A stretch of 64,000 nucleotides of DNA from NCBI GenBank assembly GCA_015064585.1, contig SVRY01000004.1:17612-81611 (forward strand), given 5' to 3'. Within the stretch, counting starts at the first letter, position 1. Each line of letters starts with the position of its first letter. Made by a program: the position numbers and the translations under genes. Positions 26,819 to 36,163 of the stretch are shown piece after piece. The notes beneath the pieces were generated by a model that was not told the origin of the DNA, did not search any database, and worked only from the letters and a program-made list of their open reading frames with translations. The stretch is from Oscillospiraceae bacterium (GTDB lineage: Bacteria > Bacillota > Clostridia > Oscillospirales > CAG-272).

Positions 26819-28954
26819 ATGAAAAAATTAATAAGAATCATCGCCCTTGCGTTTGTTATGGTGTTGGTTTTTGGTACAGTTTCTGCCAGTGCAGCGGCGT
26901 ACACAACCTATACTTACTCATTCGGCGGTCAACCCCTGAGTTCTCCCGATGCATATAGTCCTTATAAGCAGATCGATTCACAGTATATGGATCTGTCGGT
27001 TCCGTTGAATACACCTTCGGATCTGTATATTGATGATCTTGGTTTGATTTATATTGCGGACCCTTCTAACCACAGAATTGTTGTATTGGATGAGAATTAC
27101 AAGTTCTCTTATGAGATCAAGAGTTTCACCAACGTGTCCGGTAACCCTGACTCGTTGAATGCAGCGCAGGGTGTAGCTGTTGCAAATGGCAAAATCTACA
27201 TCGCTGACACCCAGAACAGCCGTATCGTTGTTCTGGACCGTGAAACACAAAAGTGTGTTGCGATTCACAACACTCCCGATGCCGATGTTGTAAAAGAAGG
27301 TTCTATCTACAGTCCTGTAGCTCTCTCTGTTGACAATGCCGGCAGAATGTATGTTGTATCTTCTACCACCATCGATGGTATTATTTCTCTGAATGCAGAT
27401 GGTTCTTTCGCATCCTTTATTGGTGCACAGAAAGTAACCTACAATGCATTGGAATTGTTCTGGCGCCGTTTCCAGTCCGAAGAAGAACGCGAAGCAGCAG
27501 AGCAGAATGTATCCGTAACATACAATAATATTTGTATAGATAAAGACGGCTTTATTTATGTTACTACTGAAAACATCGATGAGAATTCTCAGCAAAACGC
27601 AATTAAGAATAAAGACAAAGGCGGCGACTATGCTCCTGTTAAAAAGCTGAATGCAAAAGGTAACGAAATCATGCGTCGTAACGGTTTCTGGCCGCCTTCC
27701 GGTGAAGTTGCCGTACGTAATCAGTATGAAGTAGGCGAGGGCGATGTCAGCGGTGCTTCCAAGATTGTAGACGTTGCGATCGGACCTGAAGAAACTTGGT
27801 CTATTATCGACCAGAAGAGAAGCCGTATTTTTACCTACGATAAGAACGGTAACCTTCTGCACGTATTTGGCGATACCGGTACTCAAATGGGTAACCTGAA
27901 GATGGCCGGCGCGATCGTATATCAGGGAACTTCCATTCTTGTATTGGATAAGACCGAAAACGCATTTACTGTTTATAATATTACCGACTACGGAAAAATT
28001 CTTCTGGAGGCTTTGCGCTTGACCAATAACCGCCAGTTTACTGAAGCTGTTGAGTATTGGGAAACCATTCTTCAGAGTAATAACAATTACGATGCTGCAT
28101 ATGTAGGTATCGGAGATGCTCACTATCGTTCCGGTGACTACGAAAAGGCAATGGATAACTATAAAGTTGCTTCTGACACAGAAAGCTATTCTGAAGCTTT
28201 CAAGCGTTGGAGAAAAGATGCAGTTAATGATTATCTGTTGCTGATAATTATCGTTGTAGTTGTATTCTTGGTTATTGTTGCCAAGTACATGAGTTTTGCA
28301 GGTAAGGTGAACAAGCGTGTAGCTACGCAGGGCGGAAAGAGAAAATTCTACGAAGAGTTCTTGTATGCGCATCACGTTATGTTCCATCCGTTTGACGGGT
28401 TCTGGGATTTGAAGCATGAAAAGCGCGGTTCTGTGCGCTCGGCAACTGCTTGGTTAGCAATTACAGTTGCAGCATTCTGCTACAATTCTATTGGTAAGTC
28501 CTATTTGTTCGCAAACGGTGCTCCCGGCAGTGTAGTCGGAACGATGATGAGTGTACTGGTACCTGTTTTCCTGTGGGTACTTGCAAACTGGTGCTTGACC
28601 ACTCTGTTTGAGGGTGAAGGAAGCTTCAAAGATATTTATGTGGCAACATGCTACGCTTTGGCGCCCATGCCTTTCCTCATTATTTGTACAACCGCATTGA
28701 CACATGTGTTCTCGCTGTCTGAGGAAGGATTTGTTTCCTTGATCATGGGTCTTGCATGGGTTTGGTTCTTTATGTTGCTGTTCTTCGGAACAATGGTTAC
28801 TCACGACTTCCAGATGGGTAAGAACATTATTACGATGATTGCAACAGTAGTTGGTATGGCGGTTATCATGTTCGTCGCGATCCTCTTCTCGGGTCTGTTG
28901 ATTAAGATGGCAACCTTTGTATCCAATATCATCACGGAATTGACCTTTAGTTAA
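26819..28954 (+). CDS. Secreted/membrane protein: N-terminal NHL-type beta-propeller, TPR, then C-terminal Yip1-like multi-TM domain
   Basis: Signal peptide; PSDLYIDDLGLIYIADPSNHRIVVLD, GVAVANGKIYIADTQNSRIVVLD (NHL); AAYVGIGDAHYRSGDYEKAMDNYKVA (TPR); C-terminal hydrophobic FYEEFLYAHHVMFHPFDGFWDLKHEKRGS.. as in Yip1-family proteins. Confidence 0.8.
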   Translation: MKKLIRIIALAFVMVLVFGTVSASAAAYTTYTYSFGGQPLSSPDAYSPYKQIDSQYMDLSVPLNTPSDLYIDDLGLIYIADPSNHRIVVLDENYKFSYEIKSFTNVSGNPDSLNAAQGVAVANGKIYIADTQNSRIVVLDRETQKCVAIHNTPDADVVKEGSIYSPVALSVDNAGRMYVVSSTTIDGIISLNADGSFASFIGAQKVTYNALELFWRRFQSEEEREAAEQNVSVTYNNICIDKDGFIYVTTENIDENSQQNAIKNKDKGGDYAPVKKLNAKGNEIMRRNGFWPPSGEVAVRNQYEVGEGDVSGASKIVDVAIGPEETWSIIDQKRSRIFTYDKNGNLLHVFGDTGTQMGNLKMAGAIVYQGTSILVLDKTENAFTVYNITDYGKILLEALRLTNNRQFTEAVEYWETILQSNNNYDAAYVGIGDAHYRSGDYEKAMDNYKVASDTESYSEAFKRWRKDAVNDYLLLIIIVVVVFLVIVAKYMSFAGKVNKRVATQGGKRKFYEEFLYAHHVMFHPFDGFWDLKHEKRGSVRSATAWLAITVAAFCYNSIGKSYLFANGAPGSVVGTMMSVLVPVFLWVLANWCLTTLFEGEGSFKDIYVATCYALAPMPFLIICTTALTHVFSLSEEGFVSLIMGLAWVWFFMLLFFGTMVTHDFQMGKNIITMIATVVGMAVIMFVAILFSGLLIKMATFVSNIITELTFS

Positions 28955-28971
28955 AGAAAGGAGATAGAAAC

Positions 28972-31900
28972 ATGAATAGCATGAAAAAAATCATAGCGTT
29001 TCTTCTGGCTGTCTGCACCGTAGTAGGCACCATGACATCTCTTTTGATGGTCTCCGGTGGTGTGTCTGTTTATGCTGATGAAGCAGAAACAGAAGAAACA
29101 GTATCCAATAATGTAGATGCTTGGTCGTATTTTACCACCAAGTATGCCAGCGATATCGAAAAACTGCATAAAATGAGCAAGTTCATTGAGAATGAACAGT
29201 TTGCTCTTTACGGTCTAGAAAAAACCGGTGAAGTTGCTGTAGAAAACAAGAAAACCGGACAGATCATGTTCAGTAATCCTCGTGATATCTACCTGTACTC
29301 CACCGCCACCGCTGATACTAAAGCAAAAGAGAATGCTGAATTTAAAGATCTGGCATCTCAGCTCTTTGTTGACTTTACAATCATCTCTACAAACGAAAAT
29401 CAAGTTCTCAACAGCTATGCCGATGCTGCGATGAACAACCAGATCACCATGTCAGCCATTAAGAATGGTGTTGCGGTTGAGTATACCATTGGTACCGGTG
29501 ACGATCGTAAGCTGGTTCCCATGAACATTGAAAAAACTCGTTATGAAGAGAACATTCTGAATCTGATTGAAGACCCCAACGCATATAAACGTATGAGTTC
29601 GCAGGGCGGTATCTACTCCCTGAAGGACCCTACGGCGGTTTCCGAAGTTCAGAAGGAGCTGATGTATGAACAGTATCCTGTAATCGAGAAAAAAGGCATT
29701 GCGATTTATGTCTGCGACGAAAACCTTTCGAACTATGAAAAGAACAAGATCGAAGGTTGGATTCGTGCTTGGGCTCCCAAGTATACATTTGAAGAATTGG
29801 AATATGACCATGAATTGACTGAATATGTTGGTTCTAACAAGGTTATGCCCGTGTTTAAGATGGCTTTGGAATATAAGCTGACCGATGACGGATTTACCGT
29901 TCGTTTGCCCGCTTCGTCCATCACATTTGATGAAGACTATTTCAAGCTCAATTCTGTAACAATTCTTCCCTATATGGGTGCCGGTTCTTCCGAATACGAT
30001 GGCTATACTTTGGTTCCCGACGGTTCCGGTACAATTCTTCGTTTCGAAGATCTGCGCTCCTACAATATCTACAAATTGCTCGGAGAACTGTACGGTCCCG
30101 ACAATGCATACCATACTTTTAGCGAAAGCTATACAGGTAAGATGGAAGTGTGGAGATATCCTGTTTTTGGTATGGTAGAGAATTTCTATCGTTACTTTAA
30201 CAACGATACCAACAAGGAATACTGCGGACATACAACTCGCACACTGCTCAGCACTGTGCCTGCAAGCTGTTCAACTGAAGGTTATTCCAATTACAAGTGT
30301 GACATTTGCGGAGAAGAAATGAAGGATGACTTTGTTGCTGCGACTCACCCCGAGTCGAGCCTTAAGAAGGTTGTTCCGCTTTCCACCCCCGCAAGTTGTG
30401 TGAATGTTGCCACTGATGTGTATGTATGTATCGAATGTGGTATGTACGTATACAAGTACGGTGAGGCAATTGGCACTGCTCACTGCTACGAAACCCTTGA
30501 TAATGGCGATAAGATTTGCAAATCCTGTAATAAGTATACTCCTGCAACTCCTGTTGAAGCATTCAAAGCACCTGAAGGATATACAAAAAATCTTGCAAAA
30601 TCTACTCCCGCTACCTGTACCACTGCAGGCGAAGATGTTTACTCGTATACTCCTGTTGCGGATGAAAATGGCGTAATTCCTGAATATGATCCCAGTGAGT
30701 ATCCGGACATTCCTGTAAAAGTGTTGCCTTTGGGCCATGGCATTCAGATTAAAAAATATGCTTCCAGCTGCCGCGAAGGTTATTCGATAGTTTCCTGCAA
30801 GACCTGTAATATTCAGTTTAGCGTTTTTGGTACTGATTTTGAACAGGCTCCTGTTGGATACACTCCCGATGCAAGTACTACCAAGGCACCTACTTGTACC
30901 GAGGACGGAAAAATCGTCTTTGTTAAGAAAGATGCTGAGAACATTGAAGTTACTGTTCCCGCCAGACATCAATTTGTGATCGTTACATCAGTAGATGACA
31001 AGGGAGACGGTAAGAACGTAGAAGTAGTCTATACAGCTATTTGTACTGCATGTGGTCATTCTGTTGAAGACGTAGAAAAAGTTGAACCGTCCAAGACTTA
31101 TGAGAATCCGTCTAAAGTTTTGACTCATGTTGAAGTTACCGATGGTGATAAGACTATCGAAGGTTATCTGATCAAGACAAATCCCGTGAAGATTACTTCC
31201 TCTTCCTCAAATCACAGATATGTTGCAATCAAGGAAGTGGCAAGCGATTGCGAAACCGGCGTACAGGGTTATACCATTCGTTGCTGTTATGGTTGCGGTG
31301 ATGTAATTGTTGAAGCAAATGTAGGTTGCCATGAATGGGATAACGGTGTACAAAAGTATGCCGCTACAGTAGCAACCACCGGTTTGAAGCTTTTCACCTG
31401 TGGTGTATGTAAAGCAATCAGATACGAAATTACCGCAAAAATCGAAAAGGTAGACAGCATTCCTCTGGATAATCTCTACCTTACTCTGACCGGTGGCGAA
31501 GAGCCTGTAACCGGCACAATTGAACTGAAAGAATTTGCTGATTTCGATACTGAAGAGAATCGCGCTGCGCTGGTTTATACAACCAGTGATGAAAAGATCG
31601 CAACTGTAGCTAATGGTGTTATTACTGCAGTTGGTGCAGGTCAAGCAACTATTACAGTTTCTCTGACTGTAGGCGATACTATTGTTTATAACGCTACTTG
31701 TGTTGTAATCGTAGAAGCTGCTGCTGATGATGAAACCAGTACTGTTGTTAAGGTAGAACAACCTGCGAACACCTATAAGAAGTTTGACCCACGCGGTTAT
31801 GTGGCGATTATTACCGAAGGTGAATCTCTGTGTACCGTAACATCTATTCATGGTGGTACAATTTACAAGTATAATTCGGTATACTTGACTGTTAATCCCC

Positions 31901-33825
31901 GTCCTTCCGATACATATGAATTGACCGGTGCGCTGACAGTTTCCGGTGACGCAAAGTATACTGTAGTATCTGACCGTAAGTACACCGGCAGTTACCGTAT
32001 TCGTTACTACATGCTTTCCGATCAGGAAGACAGTGATTTCGAAGCTTCCTATGCAGGAATGGCGAAAGCATATCGTCACTACTTGGAAGTATCCGGTCAG
32101 CTGACCGATTTGAAGGCTACAGAAAATATCCCGTTGTACTTGGAAACTTTGGGTTCTGTTAAGGTAAACGATACTTTCTTGAGCATGCCGATCGTAAAAG
32201 ATGCTGCGCTGACCAGCTTCGATGATATCATCAAGATCAATGATGAGCTGAAAGCTGCCGGCATCACCAACATTCAGTATCGTTTGACCGGTTACACCAA
32301 CGGTGGTATGGTTCCCACTATGCCTTATGATATTGAGTTTGTTGAGGTTCTGGGCGGCAACTCCGGCTATAAGAAGTTGATGGCATATGCAGAAAAGAAC
32401 GGAATTGGTATTTATACCGACTACGACTTTACTTATATGCATGCAGATGAATGGTTTGACGGATATAGCAATGGTGATCATGCTGTAAAGGCAATTGACG
32501 ACCGTTACATTATTAAGAAGACCTACGATGCAACTTATCAGGCATTTACCCCCACTGCTTTGTTGGCAGTTTCCCCTTCTGTCTTTGAATATTTCTATGA
32601 TCACTTCGTTGTTGAAGATAAGAAACTGGGCTCTACCGGTATTTCGGTTTCCACTTTGGGTACTGATCTTAACTCCGACTTTGACAGTGATGAGCCTTAC
32701 AACCGTGAGGACAGCAAATTGTTCGTTGAAGAGGTGCTTGCAAAAATGGAAGCAGACTATAACGGCAAGGTAATGACGGACGGCGGTAACTCTTATGTTC
32801 TTCCCTATGCGCAACACATTTTGAATATGTCGTTGCTTGGTAGTGAAAGAATGAAGACCAGTGCTTCTGTTCCCTTCTTCTCCATGGTTCTTCATGGCGC
32901 AGTAAACTATGCGGGCAAACCTACCAATATGGCGAGCAGTATGAATGAAGAGATCCTGCGCATTATCGAAAACGGTGCAGCTCCTTACTTTGTACTTGCA
33001 TATCAGAACCAGTCCGCACTGAAAGAAAGCAAGTCGTTGTCTAAGTACTATGCAGTCTCCTTCTCTCATTGGAAGAAGGATATCATCGATGTATACAACG
33101 AACTGAACAGTGTTCTTGGCGGTCTGCAAAATGCTACCTATAACAACCATGAATATCTCACTGCTGAACGTGTTCCCGGCGAAGTTGAATATACAGCCAG
33201 CTACGAAAAACTGATTGATGAAATCATTGCACTCTTTGAAAAATATGAGACTGCCAGCGATAATCTCAAGAAGTCCCAAGAGCTGTTGGATAGATATATC
33301 GCTCCGATCAATGAAGCAGGCGCAGAAATTGAAGTTTTGGTAGAAAAGGTTAACAACGGAACAGCAACCGAGGCTGATATTCTCCTCATTAATGAAAAAG
33401 TTGCCGAGCTTTCTGTTACGATTAACGCAGTTAACAAGTATGAAAGCAACGTTGCAAACAAAGAAACTGCACTTATCACTGCAGAGAACAACCTACGCAA
33501 GAAGCTTGAAACCGTTACCGGCCTGTTTGATGTAAGCAATATAATGGATAAGAGCCAGTACACAAAAGAAAACTTTAAGGGTTATGGTTCCTTTGTTGAT
33601 GGTAAGTTTACCCCTAGAGCCGATGACTTCACCAGTGTAAACGGTACTTATGTTACCACCGATTACACTGTAAGCGATAGCTCGGTTGTACGTACCGGTT
33701 GGGATAAAAACGGCGACAAGAAGGATGATGTTGTGATTCTTCTCAACTACAACACCTTTGATGTTTATGTTTACATTGACGGCAAACCCGTTGTAATCCC
33801 TGCTATGGGCTACGTAGTACAGTGA
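28972..33825 (+). CDS. DUF5696-like secreted protein (candidate TIM-barrel glycosidase-like) with large internal Cys-knuckle/Big2 insertion
   Basis: Signal peptide MKKIIAFLLAVCTVVGTMTSLL; core GGIYSLKD, VPDGSGTILRFED, YYMLSDQEDSDFEASYAGMAKAYRHYL, GITNIQYRLTGYTNGGM, MTDGGNSYVLPYAQHILNM; insert with CDICGEE, CIECGMY, CKSCNKY, CKTCNIQ, CTACGHS, CYGCGDV, CGVCKAI. Confidence 0.75.
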   Translation: MNSMKKIIAFLLAVCTVVGTMTSLLMVSGGVSVYADEAETEETVSNNVDAWSYFTTKYASDIEKLHKMSKFIENEQFALYGLEKTGEVAVENKKTGQIMFSNPRDIYLYSTATADTKAKENAEFKDLASQLFVDFTIISTNENQVLNSYADAAMNNQITMSAIKNGVAVEYTIGTGDDRKLVPMNIEKTRYEENILNLIEDPNAYKRMSSQGGIYSLKDPTAVSEVQKELMYEQYPVIEKKGIAIYVCDENLSNYEKNKIEGWIRAWAPKYTFEELEYDHELTEYVGSNKVMPVFKMALEYKLTDDGFTVRLPASSITFDEDYFKLNSVTILPYMGAGSSEYDGYTLVPDGSGTILRFEDLRSYNIYKLLGELYGPDNAYHTFSESYTGKMEVWRYPVFGMVENFYRYFNNDTNKEYCGHTTRTLLSTVPASCSTEGYSNYKCDICGEEMKDDFVAATHPESSLKKVVPLSTPASCVNVATDVYVCIECGMYVYKYGEAIGTAHCYETLDNGDKICKSCNKYTPATPVEAFKAPEGYTKNLAKSTPATCTTAGEDVYSYTPVADENGVIPEYDPSEYPDIPVKVLPLGHGIQIKKYASSCREGYSIVSCKTCNIQFSVFGTDFEQAPVGYTPDASTTKAPTCTEDGKIVFVKKDAENIEVTVPARHQFVIVTSVDDKGDGKNVEVVYTAICTACGHSVEDVEKVEPSKTYENPSKVLTHVEVTDGDKTIEGYLIKTNPVKITSSSSNHRYVAIKEVASDCETGVQGYTIRCCYGCGDVIVEANVGCHEWDNGVQKYAATVATTGLKLFTCGVCKAIRYEITAKIEKVDSIPLDNLYLTLTGGEEPVTGTIELKEFADFDTEENRAALVYTTSDEKIATVANGVITAVGAGQATITVSLTVGDTIVYNATCVVIVEAAADDETSTVVKVEQPANTYKKFDPRGYVAIITEGESLCTVTSIHGGTIYKYNSVYLTVNPRPSDTYELTGALTVSGDAKYTVVSDRKYTGSYRIRYYMLSDQEDSDFEASYAGMAKAYRHYLEVSGQLTDLKATENIPLYLETLGSVKVNDTFLSMPIVKDAALTSFDDIIKINDELKAAGITNIQYRLTGYTNGGMVPTMPYDIEFVEVLGGNSGYKKLMAYAEKNGIGIYTDYDFTYMHADEWFDGYSNGDHAVKAIDDRYIIKKTYDATYQAFTPTALLAVSPSVFEYFYDHFVVEDKKLGSTGISVSTLGTDLNSDFDSDEPYNREDSKLFVEEVLAKMEADYNGKVMTDGGNSYVLPYAQHILNMSLLGSERMKTSASVPFFSMVLHGAVNYAGKPTNMASSMNEEILRIIENGAAPYFVLAYQNQSALKESKSLSKYYAVSFSHWKKDIIDVYNELNSVLGGLQNATYNNHEYLTAERVPGEVEYTASYEKLIDEIIALFEKYETASDNLKKSQELLDRYIAPINEAGAEIEVLVEKVNNGTATEADILLINEKVAELSVTINAVNKYESNVANKETALITAENNLRKKLETVTGLFDVSNIMDKSQYTKENFKGYGSFVDGKFTPRADDFTSVNGTYVTTDYTVSDSSVVRTGWDKNGDKKDDVVILLNYNTFDVYVYIDGKPVVIPAMGYVVQ

Positions 33826-33841
33826 AAGGAAGTGACTACAG

Positions 33842-34837
33842 GTGAAAAAGGGAAAAATGAACCTAAAATCTGTTGAGGGCAGTGCAGCAACTATTGTTGC
33901 TGCAAAGCCCGCAAAGCGGAAAAATGTATCCCTTGACAAAAAGAAAGCAAAGGCCGGATGGCTGTTTGTTCTGCCCTTTGTTCTGGGATTTATACTCATC
34001 TATCTTCCGATTATTAAAGACTCCATTGTTTTTAGCTTTTCTAAGATCACCGTTGCATCCAGTGAATGGATCGGTTTTGATAACTATCAAGCAGTAGTGA
34101 AAAACTCACAGGTTATACAGACCTTGGTTTCCAGCTTGAAGGACTTGATTTTGGATATTCCCGCAATCGTTATCTTCTCTCTGTTTATGGCAGTAATGCT
34201 GAATCAGAAAATGCTGGGTCGTGCCGCATTCCGTGCAATCTTCTTTATCCCCGTTATTCTGTCTACCGGGTTGATCGACCAGATCAACCATAGTGACAGT
34301 TCTTTGATGGATCAGATGCAGCAAGAAGTTGATACCGGCGGAACCGGCTCTTCCGCATCTGAGATTATCGCTGCAGCGGATATTGCAAAATTGTTTAGTG
34401 CGATGCAGATTGGTACCGGACTTGTAAAATATGTAACCAATCTGGTTAACGAAATTTACGATATTATTAACCGTTCCGGTGTTCAGATGCTGATCTTCCT
34501 TGCAGGTTTGCAATCCATCTCCCCTGCAATTTATGAATCTTGCTCCATTGATGGTGCAACTGCTTGGGAAACATTCTGGAAGATTACCTTCCCCATGATT
34601 TCCCCCATGATCCTTGTAAACTCGATTTACACCGTAATCGACTCTTTCACCAGCAGTGATAATGAAATGATGACCATGATTTATGACACATTTAATGGTA
34701 AGGGCCCGATTACAAACGCAGGTAGCCGCGCAATCAGTTCGGCTATGGGTTGGCTATACTTTATCATCGTTATTGCGATTATCGGTGTGGTCGCCGCTGT
34801 ACTGTCTGCGTATGTCTTCTACCAGCGAAGAGACTGA
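33842..34837 (+). CDS. Carbohydrate ABC transporter permease (second MalF-type), GTG start, with enlarged extracytoplasmic loop
   Basis: EAA loop YESCSIDGATAWETFWKITFPMISP; about 60-residue polar insertion IDQINHSDSSLMDQMQQEVDTGGTGSSASEII.. Confidence 0.9.
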   Translation: MKKGKMNLKSVEGSAATIVAAKPAKRKNVSLDKKKAKAGWLFVLPFVLGFILIYLPIIKDSIVFSFSKITVASSEWIGFDNYQAVVKNSQVIQTLVSSLKDLILDIPAIVIFSLFMAVMLNQKMLGRAAFRAIFFIPVILSTGLIDQINHSDSSLMDQMQQEVDTGGTGSSASEIIAAADIAKLFSAMQIGTGLVKYVTNLVNEIYDIINRSGVQMLIFLAGLQSISPAIYESCSIDGATAWETFWKITFPMISPMILVNSIYTVIDSFTSSDNEMMTMIYDTFNGKGPITNAGSRAISSAMGWLYFIIVIAIIGVVAAVLSAYVFYQRRD

Positions 34838-34855
34838 TGAAAGGAGGAAGAAACA

Positions 34856-35905
34856 ATGAACGAACAAACTACAGCTCCGAAAATCAAAAAAGAAACCAAA
34901 AACAAGATTCGCGTTGAATTTGACCGCGTTTCTGGTTGGGAACGTTTTAAGCTCAAGTATTTGACTTTCCGTTTCCTTGGCATGACGATTTTCAAATTCT
35001 TCCGTTTCATCCTTTTGATCGGTATTTCGTATGTAATTATCTATCCTTTTATAGCGAAAATCGCGGCTTCTATCATGAGCCCCGAAGATATTACAAACGT
35101 AACGGTAAAACTGATTGCCAAGAGTCCTACTTTGGATCAGTATAAGTACATCATACTTGAGAATAACTTCTTTAAAGCTTTGTGGAATACTACGGTATTG
35201 AGCTTGACTTGTGCACTGCTGCAAACGTTTATTTGTTGCCTTGTTGCATACGGTTTTGCGAAGTTTAGATTCAAGGGTAACAAGTTCCTGTTTTTGCTTG
35301 TTATTTTGACGATGGTCGTACCTCATGGCGTGCTTCAGTTCTCCATGCAGCAGAATTTTGCTTACTTTGATGTACTGGGTATTTTCGGCCTTCTTGAGAA
35401 GATTGGTATTGGTAGCGGTTCCATCCGTTTGGTGAATACCAACATTCCGTTATATATGCTTTCCGCAGGAGCAATCGCATTTAAGAACGGTTTGTACATC
35501 TTTATGTTGCGTCAGTTCTTCAAAGGCGTTCCGGATGAATTGGAAGAATCTGCATACATCGATGGCTCCGGTGTATTTAGAACATTCTTTACCATTATTC
35601 TGCCGCTTTCCATTCCCATGATGATTACAGTATTCCTGTTTGCGTTCTCTTGGCAGTGGACTGATAACTTCTATACCGATCTTCTTTATATTGGCGGTGA
35701 TAAACCTATCTTGATGCCTGATATTGTTGCGGTTCCTCCCAAGCTCGCGCTTGATTCCAGTTATCCCAACAAGGCGATCAGCGACTATACTTCCGCAGTA
35801 AAGAATACAGCAGGTCTTTTGATCATGGCTCCGCTGATGGTCATCTACCTGTTCTGCCAGAAGTATCTTGTACAAGGTATCGAACGTTCCGGTATCGTTG
35901 GTTAA
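34856..35905 (+). CDS. Carbohydrate ABC transporter permease (second MalG-type)
   Basis: EAA loop EESAYIDGSGVFRTFFTIILPLSIPMM; six-TM pattern. Confidence 0.9.
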   Translation: MNEQTTAPKIKKETKNKIRVEFDRVSGWERFKLKYLTFRFLGMTIFKFFRFILLIGISYVIIYPFIAKIAASIMSPEDITNVTVKLIAKSPTLDQYKYIILENNFFKALWNTTVLSLTCALLQTFICCLVAYGFAKFRFKGNKFLFLLVILTMVVPHGVLQFSMQQNFAYFDVLGIFGLLEKIGIGSGSIRLVNTNIPLYMLSAGAIAFKNGLYIFMLRQFFKGVPDELEESAYIDGSGVFRTFFTIILPLSIPMMITVFLFAFSWQWTDNFYTDLLYIGGDKPILMPDIVAVPPKLALDSSYPNKAISDYTSAVKNTAGLLIMAPLMVIYLFCQKYLVQGIERSGIVG

Positions 35906-35957
35906 TAATAATCAATTTTAAAAACCAAAAAGGTGCTGTAAAAAGTCTCTAAATAAG

Positions 35958-35998
35958 AAAGACTATGAGTTCAAAAAAATGAGCTCATAGTCTTTTTT
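35958..35998 (+). terminator. Rho-independent terminator at end of ABC operon
   Basis: aaagactatgag..ctcatagtctttttt. Confidence 0.85.
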
Positions 35999-36047
35999 AT
36001 CAGAAAATGTACGATCAAAAGTGAATTTGTTTTGTAATATGAGTATC

Positions 36048-36076
36048 TTGCAAAATATGCGGTTATGTGATATAAT
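36048..36076 (+). promoter_or_regulatory. SigA-type promoter
   Basis: TTGCAA-N17-TATAAT. Confidence 0.65.
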
Positions 36077-36163
36077 AAGGGCGTATAAGTGTTTGCAAAT
36101 TTTCTCGATAGATGATATCTAAATACAACACAAACAATATTTATATTTTATGGAGGTGCTGTT

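Noticed and set aside
26978-28417. 479-aa minus-strand ORF
   Set aside because: Antisense to the NHL/TPR/Yip1-like gene; shadow ORF.
31207-33279. 690-aa minus-strand ORF
   Set aside because: Antisense shadow of the DUF5696-like gene with no homology-like motifs.
34754-35326. 190-aa minus ORF
   Set aside because: Antisense to the permease genes.
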